A stretch of 64,000 nt of DNA from Dastarcus helophoroides (Eukaryota > Arthropoda > Insecta > Coleoptera > Bothrideridae), in contig CM053328.1 of NCBI GenBank assembly GCA_028583605.1, positions 17,687,982 to 17,751,981 on the forward strand, written 5' to 3'. The position numbers and the translations under genes are program-made. The notes under the pieces were generated by a model. It was not told the origin of the DNA. It ran no database searches and worked only from the letters and a program-made list of their open reading frames with translations. Below are positions 45,544-56,099 of the stretch, one piece after another; positions within the stretch are counted from its first letter, which is position 1, and every line of letters begins with the position of its first letter.

Positions 45544-48500
45544 CTGAAAACATTAATAAATAAGCAATATTAAAAAATCGTCATTAATAACTTACAGCAA
45601 ATTTATAAACAATCGACAGGCTCTGGAACCTTTTCAATATTCTACATGTAAATAAATATTTTTCTGAATTATCTAATTGCCTAATTATATGGCTCAAACT
45701 GTCAATAACCACTAGTCTCACCTATAAAACACGACTCAAACATTATACAGATTAAAAATTAATTGCAATCAAAGCTCATTATTCTCATGGGACACCTTCC
45801 ACAAATACATCAATATAGGAAATAAGGGATCCATGGACACTGAATGAGAAAATGTATGAAATTACAGAGAATATGTTCCAAATTTACGAAATTACAAATT
45901 CACATTCATTCAATGGTAGGAATAACGGGAAGTAGCAAGTTAACGGTCGATCCAGTACGATAAGCGCAACTTTAGCGGGGGTCTACTGCATGCAGAGGGA
46001 TTAAGTTCAAATTACGAAGCTTTTTCATAAAATTTTGAACATTTTTATTAGTTTTGATAACTTTACTATTGACATAAGTTTGCATGTAATGTTTAACTTT
46101 AAAACTCAAATTTTAAGTCTGCACATATCAATGAAGTGAATAAACAACTTGAATGAGCTCGCCACGTTAAAAACGCGAACCGAGCTGTTAGAGACGTGTC
46201 GCTGCTTAGTGGGATGCTTGCTCTCTCAAACGCACACGCTCTTATAGCTAAAAAGCAGTAGCTAAGTAGAAAACATCCAGGTGTGTCGACTGCTGTGATT
46301 ATTCAAATTTTAAATTCATGTCTATCGTTTAAATGAACTTTCAAGATGTGCACAAATGTATCATATATAACATCGATTAGTAGAGACCGAATTATATGCA
46401 ACATAGTACAAAGCTTAAAATATACATGCAAATATGCAAGCAAAGTGCTTAAAATATGCATCAAAAGAGTCAAAACGTGCAACTTTAAATAATAATGCTG
46501 TTAATTTTTATTTTAGGAAAAAATGAAGGGATCTCAGAAAAAGAAAATTTTTGTATGGAAATGCCAAAAAGCAGAAATTTGAGATTAAAGCCGAATTTGG
46601 AAAAATACCTGTTTTTATAGAAAAGATCAAAATTAAAAAAAAAGATAAATTTTGAGGAAAAAGTCTACATTTCAAGAAACTTTAGGAATTCAGTCAAAAT
46701 TTTTAGATACTAATATCGAAATTTTTAGAAAAATAAACCTAAAATAACAAAATTTCGAAAATAATGTGATATTTCAATAAAAACGGTCAACGATCGAAAT
46801 TTTCCAAAAAATGTCAATTTTAAGAAAAGGTCGAGTTTTGCAATCAAATGGAAACTTGAGAACGAATGAAACGAATCGAAAATCCCGAAAAAGACGTATT
46901 TCAAGCCAAAAGACGAAACTTCAAGAAAATAGAAATTTCTCAAAAGCTAAATTTTGATAAAAATAATCAAATTTTGGGGATAGTTGTTTATGAAAAGAAG
47001 AATTTTGAACAAAATAAAAACCAAAATTTTGAGAAAAAGACGAACTCCGAAAAAAAGGTGAGCTGACGATTTTGAAACAAATGTGTGTTGAAATTTCGAG
47101 AAAAATACGAATTTTAAGGAAACAATGAAAATTTCCAAAAACAATTTAAAAAAATAATATTTTCGAATAAAAGATCGAAATTTGAAAAAAAAGGCCAATT
47201 TTGAAGAAAAATTCGACGTATTCATTTCGAGAAAAAGGCAAATTTAAGCAAATAGTCAAAATATCTAAAAGTTCTGATCCTAGCGGGTAGAAATTTCAAA
47301 AAGAATCTAATGGTAAGAAAAATAACGTCATTTCGAGAAAAACCTGGAGACTGAAAAATAAAATTTTGGGAGAAAGCCAAATTTAAAGTTTTTCAGAATT
47401 TTTATCTTTTTAGAAAAATTCAGAACTTTCACAATTTTTTTTTCAAATTTTCTTTTTTTTATCAAAAAATCATCCATATTTAGATAGAAAGGCAAATTTT
47501 GATAAGGACTTCGAAATTTGCAGAAATTCGGATTTTAAAAAAGGGGAAATTTCCAAAAAGTCGAATTTAAAAAAAAAGGAAATTTTGAAAAAAAAAGAAA
47601 AATGTTGAGATAAAAATGAAATTCGCCTAGCAACGCGAATTAATTCCTGGCTGAATATTATTACTACATAATAATTTTTGCAGTCTCTATTTAAACTGAA
47701 GTTTGAGCAACCATAAACAAAACAAGATTTCACCATGTTTAATGTTTTGAAATAAAAAATTAGAGAATTTGAATTCAACCTCAAAATAACACATTTACTG
47801 CAATGTGCACGAGAAAGACATACCCACTAAGCTGCAACCCACTTCGTGCGCATTCTACTATATTCTATTTCAATGACATTTTATATAAAGAAAACACCTC
47901 TTTATATACACAGGATGTCCCACTGGATGTCAGATAAAATGGATATCTTAATTATTTGTGGAGAAAATTGGTTAAATGGACAAAGTAGTGCAAAATGTTA
48001 TGCTTATCAACGTTGAATACCGGTTTGTTTAGATTTTAATTGAAAAACATCATTTTGTAAAATTTCCTATTGTAGTCCGATTGAAAAAAAAAACCTTACA
48101 TCGTTATTGCTTGATTTCTGAAATGTTTTACACTGGTGCAGTTAATTATTTTTCATATTGAATAATTTCTGAGAAAAATATTGCAATTCTTTTTTTTTTC
48201 CTATGGACGCCATATTGGTTGTCCCAAATTTTTATATGTGAATACGAAAAAATTGGGGCAATTATTTTCTCAGTGAACGTTGAAATTGAAAATAAAAAGC
48301 TTTGACTGTACATCATAAAGACCTACTTCATATTTGACAAAATACTCTCTTAAATACTCAGTAGCTGCAAATAATTCAGCGCCTGTTCTAATTTTAATGC
48401 AATAAATATTGTCGAGTAACGTATTTAAATCCAATTCATTGAGACTTTGGGACATTTTGGACTTTTTAATATATTCACTTCCTATTTCTGCAATATAAAC

Positions 48501-51500
48501 AAAACATAAAAAATAGATAAAATCTAAAATAGGGTAATTGTGCCAGAAGTAGGCCACTTTAAAAAGTCGTCCACTAGTCGGACGCATAAGGTAAAGGCAT
48601 ATAACATTGACAATTCACATCGACACATTTTTAATTAACCCTCCTAATGCTTATGTGTTCAAGAAGAACGCTAGGTTAATATTTCTAAAAATTAATACAT
48701 AATATCACCACCTAGTGAGGGTAGCTGAAAATTGCGTTGGGGTAATTATATCATATTTTGCAAGCTCTTTAATAAGCAGGTTTTATGAAACGGATTTTCG
48801 CTCGCGAACGATACTTTGTGAACTATATATACATCAATATGAATTTATTTATTATGAAAAAGTGACAGAAATTGTTGTAAAAAGTCGTGAAATAATGGTA
48901 ACATTTTTAAGAAAAAAAAAAAAAAATGGGCTATTATGGGTACTGCCGACAGAAGTGAAAACTTAAAACTGATATAATAGGTTTTTTCTTAATTTTTAAA
49001 TTGTAATATTAAAAATAACACCTTCATAATTTGTAAATTAAAATTATTATTTCTAGTTTTTACATCTTCTATATTTGTATACAATCTAGCCTTTAATCTT
49101 GTCTATTTTGGGATATTGCATATTAAATAACCTGTCACACTACGTAAATTTTATATTTGCTTAGCAAATTTCAAGAGATTTCAAAGAAATATATTTTCAA
49201 TGTACTGATTTTTCTAACTAGCTTGGTGGTGGCGGATTAGCGAGGTTCGGATTAGTGGGATGTCGGATTACTGAAATTATGCAGTAATTCGGAAAAAACT
49301 GCCATTTTGTTAAAATTTTCCATGACCAATTAAATGTTCTGTAATTAAACACTTAAATCTGTTTAAAATTGAAAATATGTACAACCGCAACCACAAAAAT
49401 TTGCAATTACTTATAGTTTCGGCCTTCCTTAAAAATGTTTGCGTAATAAATAGTTAAAAGTCAGTTACAAGTCACCCAATGGGGATTTACTCTCTTGGAT
49501 ACTTATACGACTGATTAACGGCTTTAAGTTGGAAGTGTATACAACTAGCGTACCATACAGCTGAGGCCAAGGAAGGCCGAAACAAGTCTATGGTTGCGGT
49601 TGTACATATTTTCAATTTTAAGCACGTTTAACTGTTTAATTACAGAATATTTAATTGGTCATTTGTCGAACTAGATGAAAGTAAAGTCATGTCGAAGACA
49701 TTTGTATCTATGGATGTTGCGATGCAACCCGTGATACAAGCTTTGCCTCATCTACGTGAGCTTTGTAATTGCAATCTAGTTTTCATTAGATTCTAATGAA
49801 ATTAGATTTCAATTGCATCATAATAAACTAGTATATATTCGTATATATGTACAAGGCTTATTATCTCAGCAAAATCTTCCATATTTTCGAATTATGGTCT
49901 CATATCGGTAATCCGACACGTTCGGTAATCTGATATCAATTTCAAGCCATCGAAAAAGACGAATTTAGAAAAAAAATTAAAACACAGTTTAAACAATTAT
50001 ATTATACACATTTTCGCATATTAAATTTAAATTCATGGGTAGAGTTAGATTATCTGGCAGATAATTCAAATTGACATTTTTTGGTAATGGTAGCCATTCG
50101 TTTGTTACCTATCTTTAGTCGCTTAAAGCGTCTAACGTAGTTTTCACTTCAAAAATGGAAAAGCATTTTGTTTATCTTAATGTGAAAGAAAAGGCAACAA
50201 CCTGAAAAAACAAATTTAATATTGAAATTATCATTCAATGCCATGATAATGTATAAGTAAGGTAATCCGACGCGAGGCGAAATGTGGCACGTAATCGGGA
50301 GACTGGTGGCTTAAAGAGAGATAGACAATAAGATGTTTAAGAACTGGCATAACGCTATGCAAAGTATACGGCACCGTCCGACGTATGTCTGGAATATTTG
50401 CTGTAACTTTTTTAAAAATAATTTTAGAACAAAATATTTCAAATAAACTTTTTTTGGTTAATTATTTGCCACATTTTGGTGACTTTAATTTCTTTTTCCC
50501 TGCTTTTGTTTCATTGCTACGATAACGAACTTTGAAATTTCAAATGACATCCGTTGTTTGCTTTTTTAGAATTTGCATATCTTTCTGCATTTGGTGACCT
50601 CAATTCTCATAGGGTTTGGAAGTGAAAAAGTTCGAGAAAATGTAAGAATTTTATAATTTTACCGATTTTCATATTAAATAATTTAATACTATTTTTAAAC
50701 ATGCGTTAGTAATTAAAATGAACTTTTTGCCAGTATATCTATGTTCGTTTTTGGTAACGATTTCATTTTAGTACTTGGAGTTCTTTAAATATAACATTAA
50801 AAAATGAATGATAAAAATCAGTAAAATTATGATTTCTCGAAATTCTTCGAATCTAACCCCTATAAATTTGATGTTACCGAATGCAGTAAGTTAAGATTTT
50901 TTTCAAAAGAGCAAATAAAAAATTCAGGTGTCATTTAAAAACTCAAAAATTCGTTATGAAAGCAACAAAATAAAAGCTAAGAAAACAAAATCAAAGTCAT
51001 TGGAAAGTGACAAATGATTAACCAAAAAAGTTTATCTGACACATTTTTTCTATAAACATTTTTAAAAAAGTTATAGCTAATGTTCTATACATACACCGGA
51101 CCCTGATAAACCAACGGCTCGTCTGTCTATTAATATTATTTGTCTTTATTAAATATACAGTGGAAACCGGATATAACGACATCGTTTAAAACGACGGACC
51201 GGTTATTACGACGAAATGGCAAGGTCCCGGCTGAATCTCTATATAAACACTTACATAAATATACCGCCTATAACAACCTCGGATAAAACGTCATATCGCT
51301 TAAAACGACGAAATTTATCGAAATTGTTCGGTTATAACGACCAACCACCATACATCGTATCGCTTAAAGCAATGAAGCATTATTTTAAACCTTCTTATAT
51401 TCTATAAACGATTGTTTTGTCTCTCGTCAGCGTCCCTTGACTTTTGACATTGCGTATTTAGTGCGTCATTTGACCGTTCATACGTATCATCGTGTCATTG

Positions 51501-54500
51501 TTTTTATTAATTTTAGTTTTGATCGTGTATTTTAACGTCACTATGTCGCAAAAAAAGAGGAAACTGTTTAATATAGAAGAAAAATCACACATTATATGGA
51601 TATTAGAAAATGGCGAGTCTAATGGCGAAATTGCAAAAGAATGTGGGGTCTCGCACTCCACTATATCAACAATTTGGAAGAATAAGGATAAAATAAAAGC
51701 TTTTTTTTAAAAACAATTCTTTAAAAATTAAACTATCGAGGGCATCTGCGCATAAAGTTATAGAAGAAACTTTATTTAAATGGTTTCAACACCAGAGAGC
51801 AAACAACGTCCCAAAAAGTGGTTCGATCTTGCAACAAAAAGCCAACGATTTCGCTCGGCTTATGGGAAAAGAAAATTTTGATTGCTCATCATCTTGGATA
51901 CAACGTTTTCGTGCTCGTCATAATATTGTGGCAGGAAAAGTTTGTGGTGAAGCTGCTGGTGTTCCTGAAGGTGTGACGGACTCATAAGTGGCCTGCACTG
52001 TGCGAAGGATACAAGCCAGAGGAAATTTTTAATGCGGATGAAACTGCACTATTTTTTAACTTGACTCCTGATAAGACGCTTAAATTCAAAGGGAAACAAT
52101 GCAAGGATGGAAAGTTGTCTAAAGCAAGAATTACAGTATTGGTTGCTGCGAATATGACTGGATCGCGTAAACAAAAACTTTTAGTAATCGGAAAAGTTAA
52201 AAAACCGCGTTGTTTTAAGAATATTAATTCATTACCTGTAACATACGAAAACAACACTAGGTCTTGGATGACATCACAGATTTTTGAAAAATGGCTTCGA
52301 AACTGGGATGCACAATTGAAATCAAAAGGTAACGAAATTCTTCTCTTAGTAGACAACTGTCCTGCTCACCCTGTCGTTCCTAATCTAAAATGCATAAAAC
52401 TTGTCTTTTTGTCACCCAATGTCACCTCTGTATTACAAACCATGGACCAAGGAGTGATAAAAGCTCTAAAAACACAGTATAGAAAACTTTAAGTGTTGCA
52501 AATGCTTCAGAAGGTTGAAAACGGCGAAAATACAAAAATTATTAGCATTCTGGATGCAATTTTAATGATATCAGAAGCTTGGGAAAAGATAACACAGACC
52601 ACTATAGTCAACTGCTTTCGCCATGCAGTTTCAAAGATCTTTCTGTATCAGCAGAAGAGGACGCATGATGATATTCCTCTTGCAAGACGACTTCAGTCTC
52701 CAACAGATAAAGAGGACAACATACCTCTAGTTCAATTGGCTGCTCAGTTAGCCACAGAACCAAGAATTGAAATAGAGGAGTTCATAGGAATAGATGACAA
52801 TGTTACCGTGTGTGCCTCAGTTACTGATGAAGAGATTTTAGCAAAAATCGAAAGTAATCACAACACTGACGAAGGGAACGAAGACCAACTCGAGCAGTTT
52901 CAACCAACAACACTATGCGAGGCTACTAACGCTATCACAACTCTACAAAAATTTATCGCTTTTAACGAAGAGTTTAATTCTGATGTTAACCAAGAAATTT
53001 TAATGAAAATGAAACGAAAAATGCAAAATATATTTAAAATTCAAATTTAGAAAAAACAGACCAAAATGATCGATTACTTTAAAAACTAATTGTACGGAAG
53101 TAACGTATTTCTAAAATAAATTTCTTGTTCATTTTTTTCAAATTTTATTTGCATACCAATTCTTACAGCGAATACCTATTTATTACGTTTATTTAAATTA
53201 AATACATACATAATATGCACATTCATTTTGCATATTCAAATTTTGTACATATATACTTATGTATATTGCTTATAACAACTACCGCTTATAGCGTCCGTAA
53301 TTTATGGTCCCTTCAGTGTCGTTATATCCGGTTTCGACTGTATATACAAAAACAATTTTATGTTTAAATTACTTTGGGCATAAGATATTCATTTAATAGA
53401 AACTGATTAAGTTTTTTAGAAAAAACGTACTCTCCACAGTTCATTGTTTATTTCTCTTAAAACAAAACCTGCACTAAAATGTTTTTCGCATACAAAATCT
53501 CGAATTGACAACAGCCGGTCATTTCGCGGGATTGTTCACCTCCATACATCAACTTTGTCCTTAGGCCCATCGAAACAACGACATTTTTTCATGACAGCTT
53601 TTATAACCACTATTGCAAATAGACATAACACAAGTCTTGCCCATTTTGTAATTAAAATATAAATATAAAACCGAAAAAATGCGAAACAATTGCATTAAGT
53701 ATCAATATTTGCATAAGAAAGCATTGCTTAATCTACTCAAGGCAGTCCTTCGACGGACTATCCTTCATATGGTGTTCTCTTTTCAATCGTCTCCGGTTTT
53801 AGTGCCACTTATCGCAACAGTGAGATGTAGCGGGTTACATTACCAGTCTTATATTATATCATGTCCAGAGAGAGAGGTTCAATATACTGATTTAACCAAA
53901 ACTAAATTTGCAAAGTGTGAAAAAAACTATTTTTTAAAAATGTGTCAATGTTGCCCAGTGTTACCTTAATTTAACATTTCCTAACTTTTTTAACATTAAC
54001 TTTAAATGTGGCAGATTACTGGCGTAGAAAACATCTATGTTTCTACTACATAATGTTGATCAAAAAAAAATATATATATATCTCAATAAACAAGTTTGTT
54101 ACACAAATAAAATTGTGGTGGCAGACTACTGATGGGTGGCCGGTTACTTGCGCAATTACCCTCTCTAAGGGTGGATTTAGATTCGAGACTTATTTCATTT
54201 TATAAATATCAGGCATCTGAAACTAAATTTCCTTGCCTGTTTACACTATGACACAAATGTAGCTGAATAAAATTGCTGACATTTCTTGCTGAGGTAAAGT
54301 GTCAACATAAAATGTTGCTTTACATATAGGTTATGTCTAATTAAATTTGCGAATTACTTATAAGGAATAGTATCTCACTTAATATTATAAGTGATATACA
54401 ATAGTTAATCCCATGAAATATCTCGAGAGAAAGCGGACGACTACAACTTCTAAATATGTCAGACAATGTCTTGACATTTTGTGTAAAGTAATTTATCTCA

Positions 54501-55093
54501 GCTGTGTGATTAATCTCAGATAGCTTCTCTCAGGATTGTTTACACTTGATATATTATTATATCAAAGAGAAATGTAGGAATAAAGTGTCTAATCTAAATG
54601 CACCCTAAGATCATAATTATGTCTGATTTACCTATTATCCTGTGAGGTGAATAATTTGAATTAGTACTAATGTAAATGGAAGAGACCTTTAATTTATCAC
54701 ATCTATTTAACAGTTGGGCTGAAACACATAAATGAAAACTAAAAAAATAAAACAACCCAACTGTACAAATTACCATAGCTGAGTTTTTCCAGAACCAGGT
54801 AATCCGACTATTTCTGAAAGTAATCCTGCATAAGTTACATCTTTTAAAATTTGATATAGATCTTTGTTGTAACTTAAAATGCACTTTTGTAAAACTTCAT
54901 CTTTATATAAATCCATGGCTGTCAGGGTTTTTGGACCATTAATAATTTTTTCCCATTGTGCGATGTTTAATACATTTAGTTTAGCCAAATGTTCCACACA
55001 ATCAATGACATCTTTTACCAAGAAACAACCATGTTCGTGAAGATTAAAAATTACTTTTTTAGGTAAATCCAAAGACGACACCTGTTGATTCAT
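45355..55093 (-). CDS. RAD51C-like recombinase paralogue, 5 coding exons
   Basis: Joined exons: 55093-54774, 54738-54632, 48487-48327, 45721-45596 and 45543-45355. They total 903 nt, or 300 residues plus stop; human RAD51C has about 376. RAD51 paralogues are RecA-fold ATPases that help load RAD51 in homologous recombination. Seen: Walker A GLPGSGKT (residues about 97-104, Lys 103), Walker B VRLVVIDS (about 197-204) and TNDMTTKV ... YLVPALGDTYWH, which fits RAD51C better than XRCC3 or RAD51D. Drosophila spn-D is the fly counterpart, so RAD51C/spn-D is the likely assignment. All junction phases agree. Odd points: a 35-nt first coding intron, loss of the acidic DTEG-type motif after Walker A, and a large transposon-filled intron. 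No nuclear-localisation tail is seen. Confidence 0.85.
45596..45721 (-). CDS. RAD51C-like exon 4 (Walker B)
   Basis: Exactly 42 codons: VRLVVIDSLSHIIRQLDN then LKRFQSLSIVYKFA. The hydrophobic strand ending in Asp is Walker B. The acceptor is TTTATAG; the donor is GTAAGT. Confidence 0.83.
46520..47640. repeat. Degenerate AT-rich array (A-rich), RAD51C intron 3
   Basis: GTCGAAATTTTGAG-like words; no gene. The upstream stretch 45722-46520 is unassigned intron. Confidence 0.7.
47911..48240. repeat. Possible mariner-type MITE 3' of RAD51C exon 3
   Basis: ACAGGATGTCCCAC at 47918 and GGTTGTCCC at 48219 resemble decayed ends of GGGTGTCCCA-type elements. There is no coding sequence. Confidence 0.3.
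48327..48487 (-). CDS. RAD51C-like exon 3
   Basis: Reads EIGSEYIKKSKMSQSLNELD, LNTLLDNIYCIKIRT and LFAATEYLREYFVKYE, matching the region before Walker B (LDNILSHIYYF...YTELLAQVYLL in the human protein). The acceptor is TTGCAG; the donor GTAGGT is in phase 0. Confidence 0.82.
49322..49662. repeat. Foldback MITE, about 95-bp arms
   Basis: ATGACCAATTAAATGTTCTG ... GTACAACCGCAACCA ... GTTTCGGCCTTCCTT at the left is mirrored by AAGGAAGGCCGAAAC ... TTGCGGTTGTACATATTTTC ... TTTAATTGGTCAT at the right. No coding sequence. It lies within the THAP element. Confidence 0.75.
50371..51103. repeat. Foldback element, about 200-bp arms
   Basis: The left end CACCGTCCGACGTATGTCTG ... AACTTTTTTAAAAAT pairs with the right end (ATTTTTAAAAAAGTT ... 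ACATACACCGGACCCTG). Inner parts (CTTTTTTTGGTTAATTATTTG versus ATGATTAACCAAAAAAG) also match. No coding sequence. It lies just left of the Tigger element. Confidence 0.68.
51158..53340 (+). mobile_element. Tigger/pogo-type DNA transposon
   Basis: The left end CAGTGGAAACCGGATATAAC and right end (reverse) CAGTCGAAACCGGATATAAC form a terminal inverted repeat flanked by TA. Subterminal regions are rich in TATAACGAC and TTAAAACGAC words, as in Tigger elements. It carries a decayed CENP-B/pogo-type transposase and is nested inside the THAP element of the RAD51C intron. Confidence 0.88.
51544..53050 (+). pseudogene. Broken Tigger/pogo transposase
   Basis: Starts MSQKKRKLFNIEEKSHIIWI with the CENP-B N-terminal helix-turn-helix (GEIAKECGVSHSTISTIW). 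After a frameshift near 51708 comes the second CENP-B box domain (FKWFQHQRANNVPKSGSILQ, SSSWIQRFRARHNI), then another shift near 51980. The DDE part has FNADETALFF, EILLLVDNCPAHP and TSVLQTMDQGVIKALKTQYR, giving three acidic residues (D, D, D). A TAA at 52490 precedes the C-terminal part (52493-53050). It is dead. Confidence 0.86.
53435..53644 (-). pseudogene. THAP zinc-finger domain remnant
   Basis: The minus strand reads MGKTCVMSICNSGYKS, CHEKMSLFRW, then (shifted one frame) GPKDKVDVWR, a TGA, TIPRNDRLLSIRDFVCEKHF and SAGFVLREINNELW. This has the THAP pattern: CxxxC, W-x-x-x-IPR, a C-x-x-H pair (CEKH) and a following F. One frameshift and one stop break it. Confidence 0.7.
54166..54608. repeat. 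MITE in RAD51C intron 2, same family as 13001-13205
   Basis: The ends TAAGGGTGGATTTAGATTCG and GTGTCTAATCTAAATGCACC are inverted, and inner words (GCTGAGGTAAAGTGTCAAC, TTCTCTCAGGATTGTTTACA) match the shorter copy. It ends 23 bp from RAD51C exon 2 and begins at the edge of the THAP element. Confidence 0.7.
54632..54738 (-). CDS. RAD51C-like exon 2
   Basis: With the acceptor TTTTTTTAG at 54739 the exon reads FHLCVSAQLLNRCDKLK then VSSIYISTNSNYSPHRII. This lines up residue by residue with the segment after Walker A in RAD51C. It ends with a single G before GTAAAT, and exon 3 supplies AA. A second AG nearer the exon (TTTCAG) would put the frame into a stop, so the upstream AG is chosen. Confidence 0.72.
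54774..55093 (-). CDS. RAD51C-like exon 1 (Walker A)
   Basis: Starts at the Met of MNQQVSSLDLPKKVIFNL; an upstream in-frame Met at 55105 is probably intronic because a TGCTGCAG acceptor lies at 55097-55104. Contains an N-terminal helical part, LTAMDLYKDEVLQKC, then LLSEIVGLPGSGKTQL. The donor GTAATT follows CTATG, leaving TG to be completed to Cys. Confidence 0.82.
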
Positions 55094-55096
55094 ATT

Positions 55097-55152
55097 CTGC
55101 AGCACAAAATCTTAAACAGTTTTACACAGTTTTTTCCTTCTCAATTACTCAC
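55097..55152 (-). other. Possible 5' UTR intron of the RAD51C-like gene
   Basis: On the minus strand AATA|GTGAGTAA is followed 56 nt later by TGCTGCAG|AATATG, with the chosen start codon three bases inside the next exon. Joining the upstream ATG frame across it gives the wrong phase, so the upstream exon is probably untranslated. Confidence 0.45.
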
Positions 55153-55153
55153 T

Positions 55154-55789
55154 ATTGTTTTGAAAGTATGTTTTGATTTTCATATCGTCTAGCAGGCATT
55201 TATATATTTAATACTTCGACCAAACAGAAGATAAAAAACATAAAAAACTTCTTGAACACTATCCACATAACCCCAATCCGTCCAATTTAAAGACAGGAAG
55301 ACAGGATATCTAATCTACCAGAAACATATATCGGGTGTTCAATAAAAAAGGCCAACAAGTTGACAACTGTAAGGTTTTAATACAATTCAACTACTATCAT
55401 AACAAACTACTGATGCAAAAATTCATAGATGACCCAAAGATCTTAAAGTGACTCACTGTGTATCTCATTAGTTGAAATTACATTTCTTTAAAGAAAATAA
55501 CTCTTCAAAGGATGTTCTATTGCCTTAGAAAATGTTAACTTCTTTGCATAAATAAGACTTTGAAGTTGGCACATCAACCAAAATAATAATTAATTGAACT
55601 AAGAGCGCTGTTCAAACCTGATATTCAATTAATTTGTTTATTTTTCTTTTTTATTTTTGTACTGGCACGGCAAAGCAATCCTCTTTTAAGAAAATTTAAT
55701 ATATTGACGCAACGTGTCGCATATTGCGGGAGAAGTAGTTGGACATAGGAATGCAAACCATAGTTCGATGCACAAAACATGTTCGATGT
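55154..55789. other. Upstream region of the RAD51C-like gene
   Basis: Probable promoter and 5' UTR. A stretch near 55500-55600 (CCTTAGAAAATGTTAACTTC, TTGCATAAATAAG) resembles 45140-45200, so part is a dispersed repeat. Confidence 0.35.
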
Positions 55790-55935
55790 GTTGAAAACAT
55801 TGATGCACCGTTTGTAAACATCGATTTTTCGACATCAATGATAAAGCATAAAAAATATCGATACATCGTTCAGTTTATAAACGATGTTTGAAAGAAAAAT
55901 CGATGTATCACATCCTGACAGAATTAGCGCCACCT
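55790..55935. repeat. ATCGATG-rich hairpin repeat (hAT-like?)
   Basis: Many ACATCGAT and ATCGTT words in inverted arrangement, ending ATCACATCCTGACAGAAT. Related to 59385-59510. Resembles hAT-type ends, but I cannot show a target duplication. Confidence 0.4.
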
Positions 55936-56099
55936 GTTGCATAGAACTGATGGAACAAACGACCACATAATTTTGTGATTAGTCACCCGATGGCAGCATG
56001 TACCATATTTAACAAATTGACATTAAATTTGCATGAGTCAGGTATGCAATACAATTGTTTGAAAATTCATAATTTAGATATTTTAATTTACTATGTTAT

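Larger units (their letters stand above)
48531..54162. mobile_element. THAP-coding DNA element filling RAD51C intron 2
   Basis: The left end AGGGTAATTGTGCCAG matches the reverse complement of the right end (AGGGTAATTGCGCAAG), followed by GGCCAC on both. Within lie a THAP domain remnant (53435-53644), a Tigger element and two foldback repeats. A shorter relative with similar ends and subterminal sequence sits at 30334-31286. THAP domains occur in P-element and Kolobok transposases; which of these applies is not clear. I see no convincing target duplication, perhaps because other elements inserted at its right edge. Confidence 0.6.

Noticed and set aside
48715..48966. 83-residue plus-strand frame inside the THAP element
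   Set aside because: No recognisable domain and no link in phase to the THAP remnant, which is on the minus strand.
53300..53330. Minus-strand DTEGT-like reading, at first considered for the missing RAD51C exon 2
   Set aside because: It is the terminal inverted repeat of the Tigger element; the real exon was found at 54632-54738 with consistent phases on both sides.
54632..54716. RAD51C exon 2 using the nearer TTTCAG acceptor
   Set aside because: With the two bases left from exon 1 this frame runs into a stop after a few codons; the AG at 54739 keeps the frame and extends the alignment.
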